Origin: JBGSTR01 sp963707135
GTDB taxonomy: Bacteria > Pseudomonadota > Gammaproteobacteria > Chromatiales > Chromatiaceae
Length of the DNA stretch: 32,901 nt
Direction: 5' to 3'
NCBI GenBank assembly: GCA_963707135.1
Contig: CAVPOY010000030.1
Coordinates: 1-32,901, forward strand
In this document: piece by piece, positions 17,039 to 25,908 of the stretch
How positions within the stretch are numbered: position 1 is the first letter of the stretch
How the letters are laid out: each line of letters begins with the position of its first letter
Notes under the pieces: model-generated
Databases searched by the model: none
The model's input: only the letters and a program-made list of their open reading frames with translations
Told to the model about the DNA's origin: nothing
Made by a program: the position numbers and the translations under genes

Positions 17039-18029
17039 CCGGCACAAGGAGGTGCCGCCGGCTCGGGACGAACCCATCGTGGGAATCGGAACCAGGTTTC
17101 TGACGCGCCGTCTGTGCCCCCTCGAGCTCCCGCGCGCGCCCTGGGGAGACGACCAGCTCAGCATCGATTTCGCCGGCGGCCCCTATCGCTTCGACGGCCT
17201 TGCCCGGTCGCAGGCGGCGCTGGTCAAAACCCGGTTCCAGCAACTGTGCCACGCCGATTCCGTACACGGCGTGCCAGTGCGCACCGAGCTCTACCGGCTC
17301 CCCTCCGAGTGGTTCCGCCCGATCGACACCCGCGGCTGGGAATATAGCTTCGACCGGGAGTACAGTCCGACGCGGGTGCGAATGGTCGGCCCCTCCTGGG
17401 TCGGCGAGGTCGAGCCCGGTCCGCCACTGCTGGGAAGACTCTGGACCAGCGAGACATCGGCGGACGGGTTCCCGGGTGTCTTCGAGAACTTCTTCCGCGC
17501 GCTGGTCGCCTACCGCCTGCTCCTGATGGGCGGTGTGCTGCTCCACAGCGCGGCCTTCGCCGACACCCGCGGGGCCCACGTCGCCGTGGGCATCTCCGGG
17601 GCCGGCAAGAGCACGCTGTCGCGGCTCGCGCTAAATGCCGGGCTCGATGTCCTGTCCGACGACCTGAACGCCCTGATGCCGGGCCCCGGCGGCTGGGTAG
17701 CCGAGCGCATCCCGTTCGCCGGCGACTTGGCGCAGGCGCCCCGGCGCGGCCGATCCTGCCCGGTCCATGGGCTCTACGCCCTGGAGCAGGCCGAACGACA
17801 CGCGCTGGAGCGGCTTCCAGCCGCCATGGCCATGGCGCGACTCAGCCGTTGCGCGCCCATCGTAAATGCTGACCCCGAGCGGGCCGACACCCTGCTGGAA
17901 AATCTCGCCGGACTGGTCGGCGCGGTGGGCATGTCCCGGCTGAGGTTCGCCGCCGACGAAGGGGTCCTGGCAGGCATGGGAATTTCTGGCTCCGACGGAA
18001 TCGGCGAGGGGCTCGGCGATGTTCTGTGA
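17010..18029 (+). CDS. HPr-kinase-like P-loop protein (K1)
   Basis: A 339-residue HprK-related kinase. Residues 194-202 form the P-loop GISGAGKST; SDDLN at 216-220 is the metal-binding acidic pair; PVHGLYALEQ follows where HPr kinases have their post-loop strand. The N-terminal part (WGDDQLSIDFAGGPYR) and FENFFRALVAYRLLLMGGVLLHSAA are shared almost motif for motif with the second copy K2 at 24.9 kb. Related HprK-like proteins phosphorylate Ser of RiPP precursors (e.g. lasso peptide kinases), so the small peptide at 23.0 kb is a plausible substrate (inference). ATG 17010 has a GGGAG site inside repeat copy 7; a GTG at 17079 is the alternative start. Confidence 0.85.
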   Translation: MSFPGTLVHNRHKEVPPARDEPIVGIGTRFLTRRLCPLELPRAPWGDDQLSIDFAGGPYRFDGLARSQAALVKTRFQQLCHADSVHGVPVRTELYRLPSEWFRPIDTRGWEYSFDREYSPTRVRMVGPSWVGEVEPGPPLLGRLWTSETSADGFPGVFENFFRALVAYRLLLMGGVLLHSAAFADTRGAHVAVGISGAGKSTLSRLALNAGLDVLSDDLNALMPGPGGWVAERIPFAGDLAQAPRRGRSCPVHGLYALEQAERHALERLPAAMAMARLSRCAPIVNADPERADTLLENLAGLVGAVGMSRLRFAADEGVLAGMGISGSDGIGEGLGDVL

Positions 18030-18145
18030 CGCATTTCTCGGCAGAGACCCGGCTGCGATGGCGCGATAGGTAGCCTGAGATCGACCGGGCGGCGGAGCAT
18101 GGCCGCCGGTCGGGTGGAACCGACCGTGAGCTTGAGGAGTGAGAG

Positions 18146-19807
18146 ATGGGCAGGGCGATAAGAAGAAAGGCTTTCGGCCGGCGCGCCTGGGCGGGCGCTT
18201 GGTTTTTGGCCGTTCTGATTCTGGGCGTTGGGCTCGCTCCGCCGGCTTGGGCCGCGCCGGCGTTTCAGAGCGTGTCGGAGAACACGGGCGTAGTAAGCAC
18301 AACCATCAGCATCAGCAGACCGGCGGGTTCGGTGCAGAACGACCTGCTGCTGGCCACGCTGTCGGCTCGGGGCTCGAATCAAACCATCACCGCCCCGAGC
18401 GGCTGGACCCAGCTCCTGCAACAGTCCAACGGCAGCGAGACCCTCGCCGTCTTCTACCAGTTGGTGAATGCGACCACGGCCGCAAGCTTCACGTTCAATC
18501 TGAGCACCAGCGCCGGCGTGCTAGGCGCCGTGCTGCGTTATACCGGGGTCGACCCGCGCTACCCGGTCGACGTCGCGGGTGTCGCAACCGGAACGGGCAA
18601 CCCCGCGACCTCACCCGCGGTAACCACAACCGTCGCGGACACCTCGGTCGTTCGTGTAGCGGGCATCGGCGACGACACGCTCCGCAGCACGCCCGCTACC
18701 GGGAGAGTAAACCGCGATTACAACCCGAGTGGCGGGGGAAACGACGTCGCGCTCGGGGTCAGCGACGCGGCTCAAGCGGCCGCTGGAAGTACCGGGACCG
18801 CGAATTTCGGGATAGGAAACGACGCCTGGGTCTCCGCCACCGTCGCCCTGCGCCCCTACACCGACACCCTGTGCGCAAACCCGCCCGCCAGCGGCTCCAC
18901 CACGTTGGCCGGCGGGGTCGTCAACACCTACTACCCCGGCACCGCGACCGCCAGCGCCGGGGCGGTGAGCATCGGGGTCGGGGCGCCCCGCGGGGCCTCG
19001 ACCCCTATCGCCGCCGGCGACCTGCTGCTGGTGATGCAGATGCAGGACGCGGCCATCGACTACACCAACACCGGCAGCTACGGCGACGGCGTGGCCGGTG
19101 ATCCCGGGAGCGGCGCCACAAGCTACAACAACGCCGGTCGCTACGAGTTTGTCGTCGCCAAGGGCCCGGTGAGCGGCGGCTCGGTGCCTGTCGAGGGCAC
19201 CGGCCCCGGAGGAGGACTCCTTTACACCTACACCAACGCCGATGCGACGGCCACCCAGGGCCAGCGCCGGTTCCAGGTGCTCCGGGTGCCCCAGTATTTC
19301 GACGCCTCCATCACCGGCACCGTCACGGCCGCGGCCTGGAACGGCGCGAGCGGCGGGGTCGTCGCGCTGGACGCGGCCGGCACCGTCACCTTCACGGGCG
19401 GCACCATCGATGTCAGCGCGGCCGGATTCCGAGGCGGCGGCGGACAAGCGTTCGGCGGCCAGTCTGGGCTCTCCAACGCCGACTACCGCACTCTGGCCAC
19501 CCAGAACGCCAACGGCAACAAGGCCGAGGGCGCAGCCGGCTCGCCGGATTTCATCTACGACGGCAGCGGGACCCTCGTCGCGGGCGGCGGCTACCCGAAC
19601 GGCTCGGTCGCGACTGCCAGCCGCGCGCGCGGCGCGCCCGGGAATGCCGGCGGCGGCGGAAACGACGGCAACCCGTCCGCCAACGACCAGAACTCGGGCG
19701 GCGGGGGTGGCGGCAACGGCGGTGCCGGGGGCGTCGGCGGCAACACCTGGAACAGCAACCTCCCGCGTCGGCGGCTTCGGCGGCGCCGTGTTCCCGCATG
19801 CCCCTGA
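18146..19807 (+). CDS. Gingipain-like secreted protein, N-terminal part (frameshifted)
   Basis: N-terminal portion of a very large secreted protein. A clear signal peptide spans residues about 1-36 (basic start, hydrophobic FLAVLILGVGLA, cleavage after AWA). A beta-sandwich-like region with repeated Thr/Ser (about 40-235) follows, then a glycine-rich segment (GGGGQAFGG; GNAGGGGNDGN; NSGGGGGGNGGAGGVGG). The ATG has a GAGGAG site. The frame runs into nonsense (LPRRRLRRRRVPACP) after a CCC run at 19762-19764; removing one C restores NLRVGGFGGAVFP and joins it to the next entry. Together they would encode about 1,610 residues. A real mutation or an assembly error are both possible. Confidence 0.8.
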   Translation: MGRAIRRKAFGRRAWAGAWFLAVLILGVGLAPPAWAAPAFQSVSENTGVVSTTISISRPAGSVQNDLLLATLSARGSNQTITAPSGWTQLLQQSNGSETLAVFYQLVNATTAASFTFNLSTSAGVLGAVLRYTGVDPRYPVDVAGVATGTGNPATSPAVTTTVADTSVVRVAGIGDDTLRSTPATGRVNRDYNPSGGGNDVALGVSDAAQAAAGSTGTANFGIGNDAWVSATVALRPYTDTLCANPPASGSTTLAGGVVNTYYPGTATASAGAVSIGVGAPRGASTPIAAGDLLLVMQMQDAAIDYTNTGSYGDGVAGDPGSGATSYNNAGRYEFVVAKGPVSGGSVPVEGTGPGGGLLYTYTNADATATQGQRRFQVLRVPQYFDASITGTVTAAAWNGASGGVVALDAAGTVTFTGGTIDVSAAGFRGGGGQAFGGQSGLSNADYRTLATQNANGNKAEGAAGSPDFIYDGSGTLVAGGGYPNGSVATASRARGAPGNAGGGGNDGNPSANDQNSGGGGGGNGGAGGVGGNTWNSNLPRRRLRRRRVPACP

Positions 19808-22800
19808 CCGGCTGGCCGCGGGCGGCGGCGGCGGTTCCGGGGCGCGCAACAACTCGGCGGGCGTGCAATCGAGCGGCGGTCTGGGCGGCGGCCTGATCCT
19901 GGTCCGTGCCAACGCCGTCTTGGGTGCAGGGACGCTGCGGGCGAACGGCGGCTGGCCGTCCACGGACAACTACACCCCGGCCAACGACGGCGCCGGCGGC
20001 GGCGGTTCGGGCGGCAGCATCCTGGTCTTCGGCCGGACCGGCAGCCTGGCGACGCTCAGCCTCCAGGCCAACGGCGGCATCGGAGCCAATGCCTGGCCGA
20101 CATCGGCACCTGGCGGATTCCCCGGCGCGCGTCACGGCCCCGGCGGCGGCGGCGCCGGCGGCGTCATTTATTACTCGAGCGCATCCGGTGCCCCGGCGAC
20201 CAGCGTCAGCGGCGGCCTCAACGGAACCACCACCACCGCGCTCGACGCCTTCGGAGCGACTCCGGGCTCGAACGGCGCCGTGGCCAGCTTCACCGAGGGC
20301 CAGATGCCGGGTGCGAGCCCTGGCGCCACCTGCAAGGCCACGCTGGCGGGCGTCTCCGGCTTCCGGGCCGAGGCCGAGGCCGGGCAGGTCCTGCTGCGCT
20401 GGGAGACCCGGTTCGAAATCGGCACGCTGGGCTTCCACGTCGAGTGGCTGAACCCCGCCACGGACGCGTTCGATCGGATCACCGGCGACCCGCTGCCGGG
20501 ACTGATCACCTCGCCGCAGGGCGGGACCTACGAGTACCTGGACCCCGATGCCTGGCCCGGGGATACCCTGACCTACCGTCTGGTCGAGCTCGAGGCCTGG
20601 GGCGGTACGCGTGTTCACGGGCCCTACCGGGTCACCGCCGTCGAGGAACGCGGCGCACTGGCCGGGGCCACGGCGCCGACCGCCTCGACGCATACGCCGC
20701 CGCTGCGATCCCGATCAGCGGCCAACGAACGCAGGGATGCACGAGGCCCCGGCGCAGCGCCGCGTCTGGAGCAGACGACCGGGGCGAAGTCCGCGCCGGA
20801 GGCCGCGCGGCGGGGCCATAACGACCCTCGGCGCGGCTACCGCGCGACGCCCCATGCGCTGCGGCCCAGGCAGACCGCGGCGCTCGACGCCGGGCACGCG
20901 GCCGCGACCACCGCACCAATCTCGGCCACTCCACTTGCCGCCCAGACCCAGGCGGCCACCGTTACGACGTCCAGACGGGCGCGGGTCGCCGTGCGCGAGG
21001 CGGGCCTGATTCATGTCTCCGCCGCGAACCTGGCGGGCATCTTCGGGATCAGCGAGGGGGCTGTCCGCAGGCGGGTGTCCGGTGGGCAGTTCCTGGTCAC
21101 GCAGGGCGGGTCACCGGTCGCCTGGACCCCGGCCGATGGGGACGACGGCATCCTGTTCTTCGGCCAGGGGATCGACAGCCTCTACACGCGGGACAATGTC
21201 TACCTCGTGACCCGGGTCAAGGCGGGAGAAGTGATGACCGCCAGTGACGGCGCCCCGTCGGCGGACGCCGCTGCGGTCGCCGACTTCATCGAGACCACCG
21301 CCTTCGAGCAGGACGCCTTCCCGGCCACCGTCGTCGCGACCGACCCCGAGGGCGACTACTGGTACTGGGACGGGTTCATCGGCGCCACCCCGGGTTGGAA
21401 CAGCAAGAGCTTCAGTCTGGACGTCCCTGACGTCGTTGCCGGAGGCCCGCTGGCGATCGCGCTGGCCGGTGCATCGCCCGCCGCGCATCCGGTGGAGGTC
21501 TCGATGAACGGGACGCCGTTAGGCGGGGGGTCCTGGTCCGGGCTGCGTCCCTACACGCTGAACCTCGACGCGGTCGTCGCCCTGCAAAGCGGTGCCAACT
21601 CGTTGGAGGTTCGGGCGATCGGGGATTCGTCTAACCTGTTTTACCTCGACAGCGTCTCGCTGACCTACCGCCGGCTCGCCCGTGCGGCGGGCGGCCAACT
21701 GCTGCTCACGGCGGAAGCGGACGGTCCCGTCTGGGTCACGGGTTATACCTCAGCCGATATCCGGGTGCTCGACGTGACCGACGCCGCGCATCCGGTGCGC
21801 CTGGTGAACGGCGAGGTCCAGCCGGACGCCGGCGGCTACGGCATCGCCTTCTCGGCGGGTCAGGGCCGGCGCTACCTGGCCGTCGGGTCCGACGCGATCC
21901 GCACCCTCACGGCCGAGCCCGCCCCCGACGTGAGCTTGAGACAGCCAGACCAGGTGGACTATGTCGTCATCACGACGCCGACCCTGGCGGACGCGGCCGC
22001 GGCACTGGCGGACTACCGCGCCTCGACCGGTCTGACGACCCGCGTGATCCTGCTCGATGACATCTACGCGACCTTCAGCGACGGGATCGAGACGCCCCAC
22101 GCCATCCGCGACCTTCTCAGATATGCAACGCGCAAATGGGGCACGCGATACGCGGTGCTGGCCGGCCTGGGCAGCATGGACTACCGCGACCTCTACGGCC
22201 TCGGGGAAGAGATCGTGCCGAGCCCGATGACCGCGACGCCGTTCGGGCTGTTCGCCTGCGACAGCTGTCTCGCCGACTTCGACGGCGACAGCCTGCCGGA
22301 GCTTGTGATCAGCCGTATCCCGGCGGCCACGGCCGATGCCTTGCTCGCCTACCTCGGCAAGGTGCAGCCCTACGAGCGGCAGGTCCTGGATCTGGGCACG
22401 GCCGGGGTGCTGATGAGCGCGGACAGGAACGACCCGCTGGCCGGACGTTTCGCCGAGGATAGCGACGACATCGCCGCCTGGCTCCCGCCGGACGTCGAGA
22501 TCGAGACCGCCTACCTCGACGACGTGACCCTTGCGGACGCGCGCCAGAAGATGCTGGCACGGCTCGGCGGGGACCTGGGTTGGCTCAACTACATCGGCCA
22601 CGGGGGCGTGGATCGGCTGGCGGGCGCCGGGCTGTTGACGACGACCGATGTCGCGGTCCTCAGCACATCGGGCCGGCTCCCGGTCCTGAGCGCCCTGACC
22701 TGCGCGGTCAACCGCTTCGAGATCGCCGGCTACGAGTCGCTCGGCGAGGCGCTGGTCATGCACCCGGATGGCGGCGTGATCGCGTCCTGGGCGCCGACCG

Positions 22801-22985
22801 GCCTGTCGTTGAACGAGCCCGCCGCGCGCATGAACGCGAGCCTGTTCGATGTCGTCTTCAACGGGCGGAGCCCCGTGCTCGGCGATGCAATCCTGGAGGC
22901 GTTGCACGACAATAGCGGCGGCGCGACCTACATGAACCGGATCTACACGCTGCTCGGGGACGCGGCGTTGCGCCTGACGCCCTGA
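19764..22985 (+). CDS. Gingipain-like C25 cysteine peptidase, C-terminal part (frameshifted)
   Basis: Continuation of the preceding entry in the +1 frame; it has no plausible start of its own. The glycine-rich repeat continues to about 20.3 kb. A fibronectin-like module (LLRWETRFEIGTLGFHVEWL) and a low-complexity linker follow, then a gingipain propeptide-like part (VREAGLIHVSAANLAG) and the peptidase C25 domain (about 21.9-22.98 kb; begins YVVITTPTLADAA). Catalytic His is in NYIGHGGVDRL (codon 22599-22601) and Cys in LSALTCAVNRFE (codon 22701-22703). The protein ends directly after the domain (LLGDAALRLTP), without the C-terminal sorting domain of Bacteroidetes gingipains. It sits between K1 and the peptide gene P1. 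Confidence 0.85.
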   Translation, partial: RVGGFGGAVFPHAPDRLAAGGGGGSGARNNSAGVQSSGGLGGGLILVRANAVLGAGTLRANGGWPSTDNYTPANDGAGGGGSGGSILVFGRTGSLATLSLQANGGIGANAWPTSAPGGFPGARHGPGGGGAGGVIYYSSASGAPATSVSGGLNGTTTTALDAFGATPGSNGAVASFTEGQMPGASPGATCKATLAGVSGFRAEAEAGQVLLRWETRFEIGTLGFHVEWLNPATDAFDRITGDPLPGLITSPQGGTYEYLDPDAWPGDTLTYRLVELEAWGGTRVHGPYRVTAVEERGALAGATAPTASTHTPPLRSRSAANERRDARGPGAAPRLEQTTGAKSAPEAARRGHNDPRRGYRATPHALRPRQTAALDAGHAAATTAPISATPLAAQTQAATVTTSRRARVAVREAGLIHVSAANLAGIFGISEGAVRRRVSGGQFLVTQGGSPVAWTPADGDDGILFFGQGIDSLYTRDNVYLVTRVKAGEVMTASDGAPSADAAAVADFIETTAFEQDAFPATVVATDPEGDYWYWDGFIGATPGWNSKSFSLDVPDVVAGGPLAIALAGASPAAHPVEVSMNGTPLGGGSWSGLRPYTLNLDAVVALQSGANSLEVRAIGDSSNLFYLDSVSLTYRRLARAAGGQLLLTAEADGPVWVTGYTSADIRVLDVTDAAHPVRLVNGEVQPDAGGYGIAFSAGQGRRYLAVGSDAIRTLTAEPAPDVSLRQPDQVDYVVITTPTLADAAAALADYRASTGLTTRVILLDDIYATFSDGIETPHAIRDLLRYATRKWGTRYAVLAGLGSMDYRDLYGLGEEIVPSPMTATPFGLFACDSCLADFDGDSLPELVISRIPAATADALLAYLGKVQPYERQVLDLGTAGVLMSADRNDPLAGRFAEDSDDIAAWLPPDVEIETAYLDDVTLADARQKMLARLGGDLGWLNYIGHGGVDRLAGAGLLTTTDVAVLSTSGRLPVLSALTCAVNRFEIAGYESLGEALVMHPDGGVIASWAPTGLSLNEPAARMNASLFDVVFNGRSPVLGDAILEALHDNSGGATYMNRIYTLLGDAALRLTP

Positions 22986-23039
22986 TGCGCCGGGGCGCCG
23001 TCCACGGCGCCCTGGAACCTATCGAACCGGACTGGAGCC

Positions 23040-23210
23040 ATGAACGAGAAACCCCAATCGGACCAACGCCCGAAACGGCCGGAAAAGAAGCGCTACGAGA
23101 AGCCCCGCATCCTGACCCGGGAACCCCTGGAAGCCGTGGCCGCCGTCTGCTCCGGGGGCACGTCCAAAGGCAGCCCGGTCACTTGCCCGTTCGGACCGAT
23201 TAGCTCTTGA
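23040..23210 (+). CDS. RiPP-like precursor peptide P1
   Basis: A 56-residue peptide. A GGAG site lies seven bases before ATG 23040, 54 bp after the C25 peptidase stop. A basic hydrophilic N-terminus leads into RYEKPRILTREPLEAVAAVC (residues 18-37), then a short tail rich in Ser, Gly, Pro and Thr with a second Cys (Cys37, Cys49) and a final Ser-Ser. Residues 19-37 match P2 at 24.3 kb almost position for position, while the tails differ: a conserved leader and a variable core, as in RiPP precursors. YxxPxI resembles the leader motif read by PqqD-like recognition domains. There is no Asp/Glu after residue 31, so a lasso ring is excluded. Function is inferred. Confidence 0.75.
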   Translation: MNEKPQSDQRPKRPEKKRYEKPRILTREPLEAVAAVCSGGTSKGSPVTCPFGPISS

Positions 23211-23255
23211 GGAAGACGGCCAGCGAAACCTGCGACACGCCCACCGGGTGGGGTT

Positions 23256-24002
23256 TCAGCGCCGCAAAAAACCGCGATCCCGCAGGAACCCGAGCATGTG
23301 CTCGCGCTTCTTACCCTGCACGGCCTTCGCCGTCGTCGCCGACCAGTCGGCGCGGCGGGCGTTGTTGCCGCGGGCCGCGTAGTAGTCGGCCATCGTCCGG
23401 TCGTATTCAGCGATCGCGCCCGGTTCCGGGTCGCGGTATACATCCTGGTGCAGGATCAGCCCCAACGGCATCCGAGGCTTGACCGCGGGCTTGTCCGCCG
23501 GCCAGCCGAGACACATGCCGAACACCGGCGCCACCAGATCCGGCAGCTCCAGTTGCTCGGCGATGACTTGCGGCGCGTTGCGTATGCCGCCGATGAACAC
23601 ACCGCCGAGACCGACCGATTCGGCGGCAAGCAACACGTTCTGGGCCATCAGCGCCACATCGACGACCGCCGCCAGCGCGTGCTCGGTCCAGCCCTCGAGC
23701 GGCCCCATGCCCCGGTCGTGACAGGCCCGGTCGATGCGGCGCAGGTCGGCACAAAAAATCAGGAACTCGGCGGCCTGCTCGATCCAGGGCTGATTACCGG
23801 CCGCCGCGGCGATCGCCGCCCGGGCGTCCGGCCGGGTAACCCGCACCACCGAATAGGCCTGGATGAAACTGGAGCTGGCCGCGCCCTGCCCGGCCCGAAT
23901 CAGCTCTGCCAATAGCCCAGGAGCGATTGGTTCACCACTATAGCTGCGCACGGAGCTGTGCCCGCGCTGAAGATCAATGACACGGCCGATAGGGTCAGGC
24001 AT
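23256..24002 (-). CDS. NfsA-type FMN-dependent nitroreductase
   Basis: A 248-residue protein of the oxygen-insensitive NAD(P)H nitroreductase family (NfsA/Frp type). It starts MPDPIGRVIDLQRGHSSVRSYSGEPI with a GGGAG site about ten bases upstream; the frame extends to 24089 but the added residues are not family-like. Visible marks: the FMN-binding HSSVRSY, AASSSFIQAYSVVRV, AAESVGLGGVFIGGIRN, PVFGMCLGWPADKP and KPRMPLGLILHQDVY. It lies between the two peptide genes, convergent with P1 and downstream of P2 on the same strand (238-bp gap). It may be an ordinary flavin reductase or a redox tailoring enzyme of the peptide system; sequence alone does not decide. Confidence 0.9.
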   Translation of the reverse strand: MPDPIGRVIDLQRGHSSVRSYSGEPIAPGLLAELIRAGQGAASSSFIQAYSVVRVTRPDARAAIAAAAGNQPWIEQAAEFLIFCADLRRIDRACHDRGMGPLEGWTEHALAAVVDVALMAQNVLLAAESVGLGGVFIGGIRNAPQVIAEQLELPDLVAPVFGMCLGWPADKPAVKPRMPLGLILHQDVYRDPEPGAIAEYDRTMADYYAARGNNARRADWSATTAKAVQGKKREHMLGFLRDRGFLRR

Positions 24003-24240
24003 CTTCGGCTCCCGTCCAGAATTCACGCACCCCGGCCAAGGCGCCGGGGCATCGGAGCGTCGCCGCGCTCGGGTCGCGAAACGGGACATCCCAGCAACCC
24101 TTTACCCTCTAGCACGACGACAGCTATTTCGCCCCCGGTCGCCCCACTGCGAGGCCGACTCCGGATCCTGTGGTGCCGAAGCCTGCCCAGCGCTGCCCTC
24201 CGCGTACGTCGTACGGCCAGAGCGGCCAGCGACCGATATG

Positions 24241-24423
24241 CTAAGAGAAGAGCTGACCGCTAGCGCAGGGGCCGATTGGCCTTGGAGAGCTCTTTGCGTT
24301 GGGCTGGGTGCAAGCCTGAGCGAGCACTTCCAGTGGCTCCCTCGACAGAATCTTTGGCGCTTGGTAGCACCTTCTGCTTTTCTTCGTGGATCGCTCTGGA
24401 CCGCGGTCAATGTTGTTTGCCAT
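24241..24423 (-). CDS. RiPP-like precursor peptide P2
   Basis: A 60-residue peptide with an excellent ribosome site (GAGAGGAGACGAAC before the ATG). A Lys/Arg-rich N-terminus is followed by CYQAPKILSREPLEVLAQAC (residues 19-38) and a tail with Ser, Pro and Gly, a second Cys (Cys53) and a final Ser60. Compared with P1, residues 20-38 share Y, P, I, L, R, E, P, L, E, A and C at equivalent places, with S/T and K/R exchanges. The Cys-Cys spacing differs (14 residues against 11). No known mature product is recognised. K2 and the S26-like gene lie upstream on the same strand. Confidence 0.75.
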   Translation of the reverse strand: MANNIDRGPERSTKKSRRCYQAPKILSREPLEVLAQACTQPNAKSSPRPIGPCASGQLFS

Positions 24424-24514
24424 GTTCGTCTCCTCTCACGGGCGTGGAGCCGGGTTCCCACTCCCACCTGCACTCCCGCAACAACGTTAGATAAACCGCA
24501 GGGAAGCCGGTAGG

Positions 24515-24543
24515 AAATTAGCGAATCGGTCTGAGTTTAACAA
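24515..24543 (-). promoter_or_regulatory. Candidate promoter of P2
   Basis: On the minus strand, TTGTTA (24543-24538) and TAATTT (24520-24515) are separated by 17 bases, a good sigma-70 spacing. The P2 ATG lies about 91 bases downstream, so P2 may be transcribed separately from K2. Sequence inspection only. Confidence 0.4.
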
Positions 24544-24920
24544 TAAACCTGGCCGCGCCGCCTCATCCGGACCTGGACGACGCGGGGCCAGCCTGCGAGA
24601 CAGCGCAGCACGGCAAGTTCCAAGAAACGAATGAGCAGCTGCCGCGGGCCGAGGCCCGAATCGATGCCTGCTTCAGTTCCGGACACTCGGCGCGTAACCG
24701 GTGCAAGCTTGGCCCCGTGCCGCGGTCGATGACCGCGAAGTTCCATCGAAGAGCGCGAGAGCCAAGGTAACCTTAATAATCTTCTTCCAGGGACGAGTGC
24801 CGATGCGATTCGATCCATCCACTCTAATCGGCCGATCAATTGTTTCTAGTGCAGATTTAACTAATTAAAAAAACCGCGGCCTCGCAATAAAAAAACCGGC
24901 TCTACTACTGCAATCAATCA
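24544..24920. other. Gap between K2 and P2, no gene recognised
   Basis: This 377-bp stretch begins at the K2 stop with AT-rich DNA containing two seven-base T-runs (minus strand, near 24870-24895), which could act as weak terminators though no convincing stem precedes them. The rest is GC-rich. A TTG-initiated minus-strand frame to 24537 exists, but its product is Arg/Leu-rich and unrecognised. Shifts between frames suggest a decayed gene could lie here; no identity can be supported. Confidence 0.4.
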
Positions 24921-25832
24921 TCACTGCAACAGGCCCCAAAAGTCGCCGCCCCGATTAAACGTCAAGACCCTAACAGGTACAGCCCGAACGATCTCTATCA
25001 GGTTATTTATGACGTCGTCGACTCGGTATCGGTCGTGATTTGTAAATGGTGACTGCGTGACTAGAGCGGACACCGCCTCGGCGGTACTCGTTGAGCGAAC
25101 GGCATTACACGCTCCTTTTTCCAATAAATAAACGCCGCGAAGCGGGTAGGTTTCGTTAGGCACGCATGCTTCCTCCACCATACATTTAAAAGGCGATCGC
25201 GCGACTAATACATCGTTTGTTTCCGCAGTTAAGAGATTGATGTCGTCACTCAACACCAAGAATAATCGCTCCAACGCCCATTGCGCCACAGTGGACTTTC
25301 CAGCACCCGAGCGACCAACGAAGACGTTTATCCCACCATCAATAACCACGGCTGAACTGTGAAGCATTACACCGCCAATCGTCAGAAGCCTGTATGCGAC
25401 GAGAATGCGCAATAGGTTCTCGAAGTCGTCGCAAACAACGAACTCACGATCACGACGAGTCCATACCGATAAAGCGAACTTAGGTTGGAACTCCAAGTAA
25501 GCCGTGAATCCACGTGCCGTTAAAAGGAGCCGGTCCGTCCCATGAGAACATTTGATTATATTAGACTCGCTCAGGGTAAGATTGCCGGCACCATGATCCG
25601 CAGCTGCCCGATATACACAAAACTCAACAACGGGCTCTCGGCAACCGATGGATTCCAAGCAGAATCCCGGAAGCCGCTGGCGTATTGCCTTGCGTTGCTC
25701 AAAACTGAGCCCAAGGATCCGGTACGGCCCCCCAGAAAAATCCAGAATCTGTTCGTCGCCGCCCCAAGTCTCTCGACTTGCGCAAGAAGGAAGAAGCGGC
25801 CAAGAAAACATGGCTGGCGTCTGAAGACTCAT
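24921..25832 (-). CDS. HPr-kinase-like P-loop protein (K2)
   Basis: A 303-residue paralogue of K1. P-loop GRSGAGKST is at residues 173-181, the acidic pair SDDIN at 195-199, and PLRGVYLLEKG beyond. Shared with K1: WGGDEQILDFSGGPYRILGL, FENLLRILVAYRLLTIGGVM followed by LHSSA, and the spacing between them. The frame is open to 25991, but I chose ATG 25832 (MSLQTPAMFSWPLL), since the extra 53 residues overlap the S26-like gene and have no counterpart in K1. Base composition is clearly more AT-rich than the surroundings, so it was probably acquired separately. Proposed to modify peptide P2, by analogy with HprK-like RiPP kinases. Confidence 0.82.
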   Translation of the reverse strand: MSLQTPAMFSWPLLPSCASRETWGGDEQILDFSGGPYRILGLSFEQRKAIRQRLPGFCLESIGCREPVVEFCVYRAAADHGAGNLTLSESNIIKCSHGTDRLLLTARGFTAYLEFQPKFALSVWTRRDREFVVCDDFENLLRILVAYRLLTIGGVMLHSSAVVIDGGINVFVGRSGAGKSTVAQWALERLFLVLSDDINLLTAETNDVLVARSPFKCMVEEACVPNETYPLRGVYLLEKGACNAVRSTSTAEAVSALVTQSPFTNHDRYRVDDVINNLIEIVRAVPVRVLTFNRGGDFWGLLQ

Positions 25833-25908
25833 TTGCGCATAAGGTGGGCTAGGATAAATTTTGAGAATAGAGTCAGCGCCACAATCCGTTGTACTAGGGG
25901 CACCAAAC

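Noticed and set aside
19755..19770. Programmed ribosomal frameshift in the C25 gene
   Set aside because: Only a CCC run in GC-rich sequence, with no classical slippery heptamer or obvious downstream pseudoknot; an indel is simpler.
23040..24423. P1 and P2 as lasso peptide precursors
   Set aside because: The YxxPxI leader fits, but there is no Asp or Glu in the tail to close a macrolactam, and no lasso cyclase or B2 protease gene is in the window.
24537..24839. 100-codon minus-strand frame between K2 and P2
   Set aside because: TTG start, no ribosome site, Arg/Leu-rich product without family resemblance. A decayed gene is possible but not supportable.
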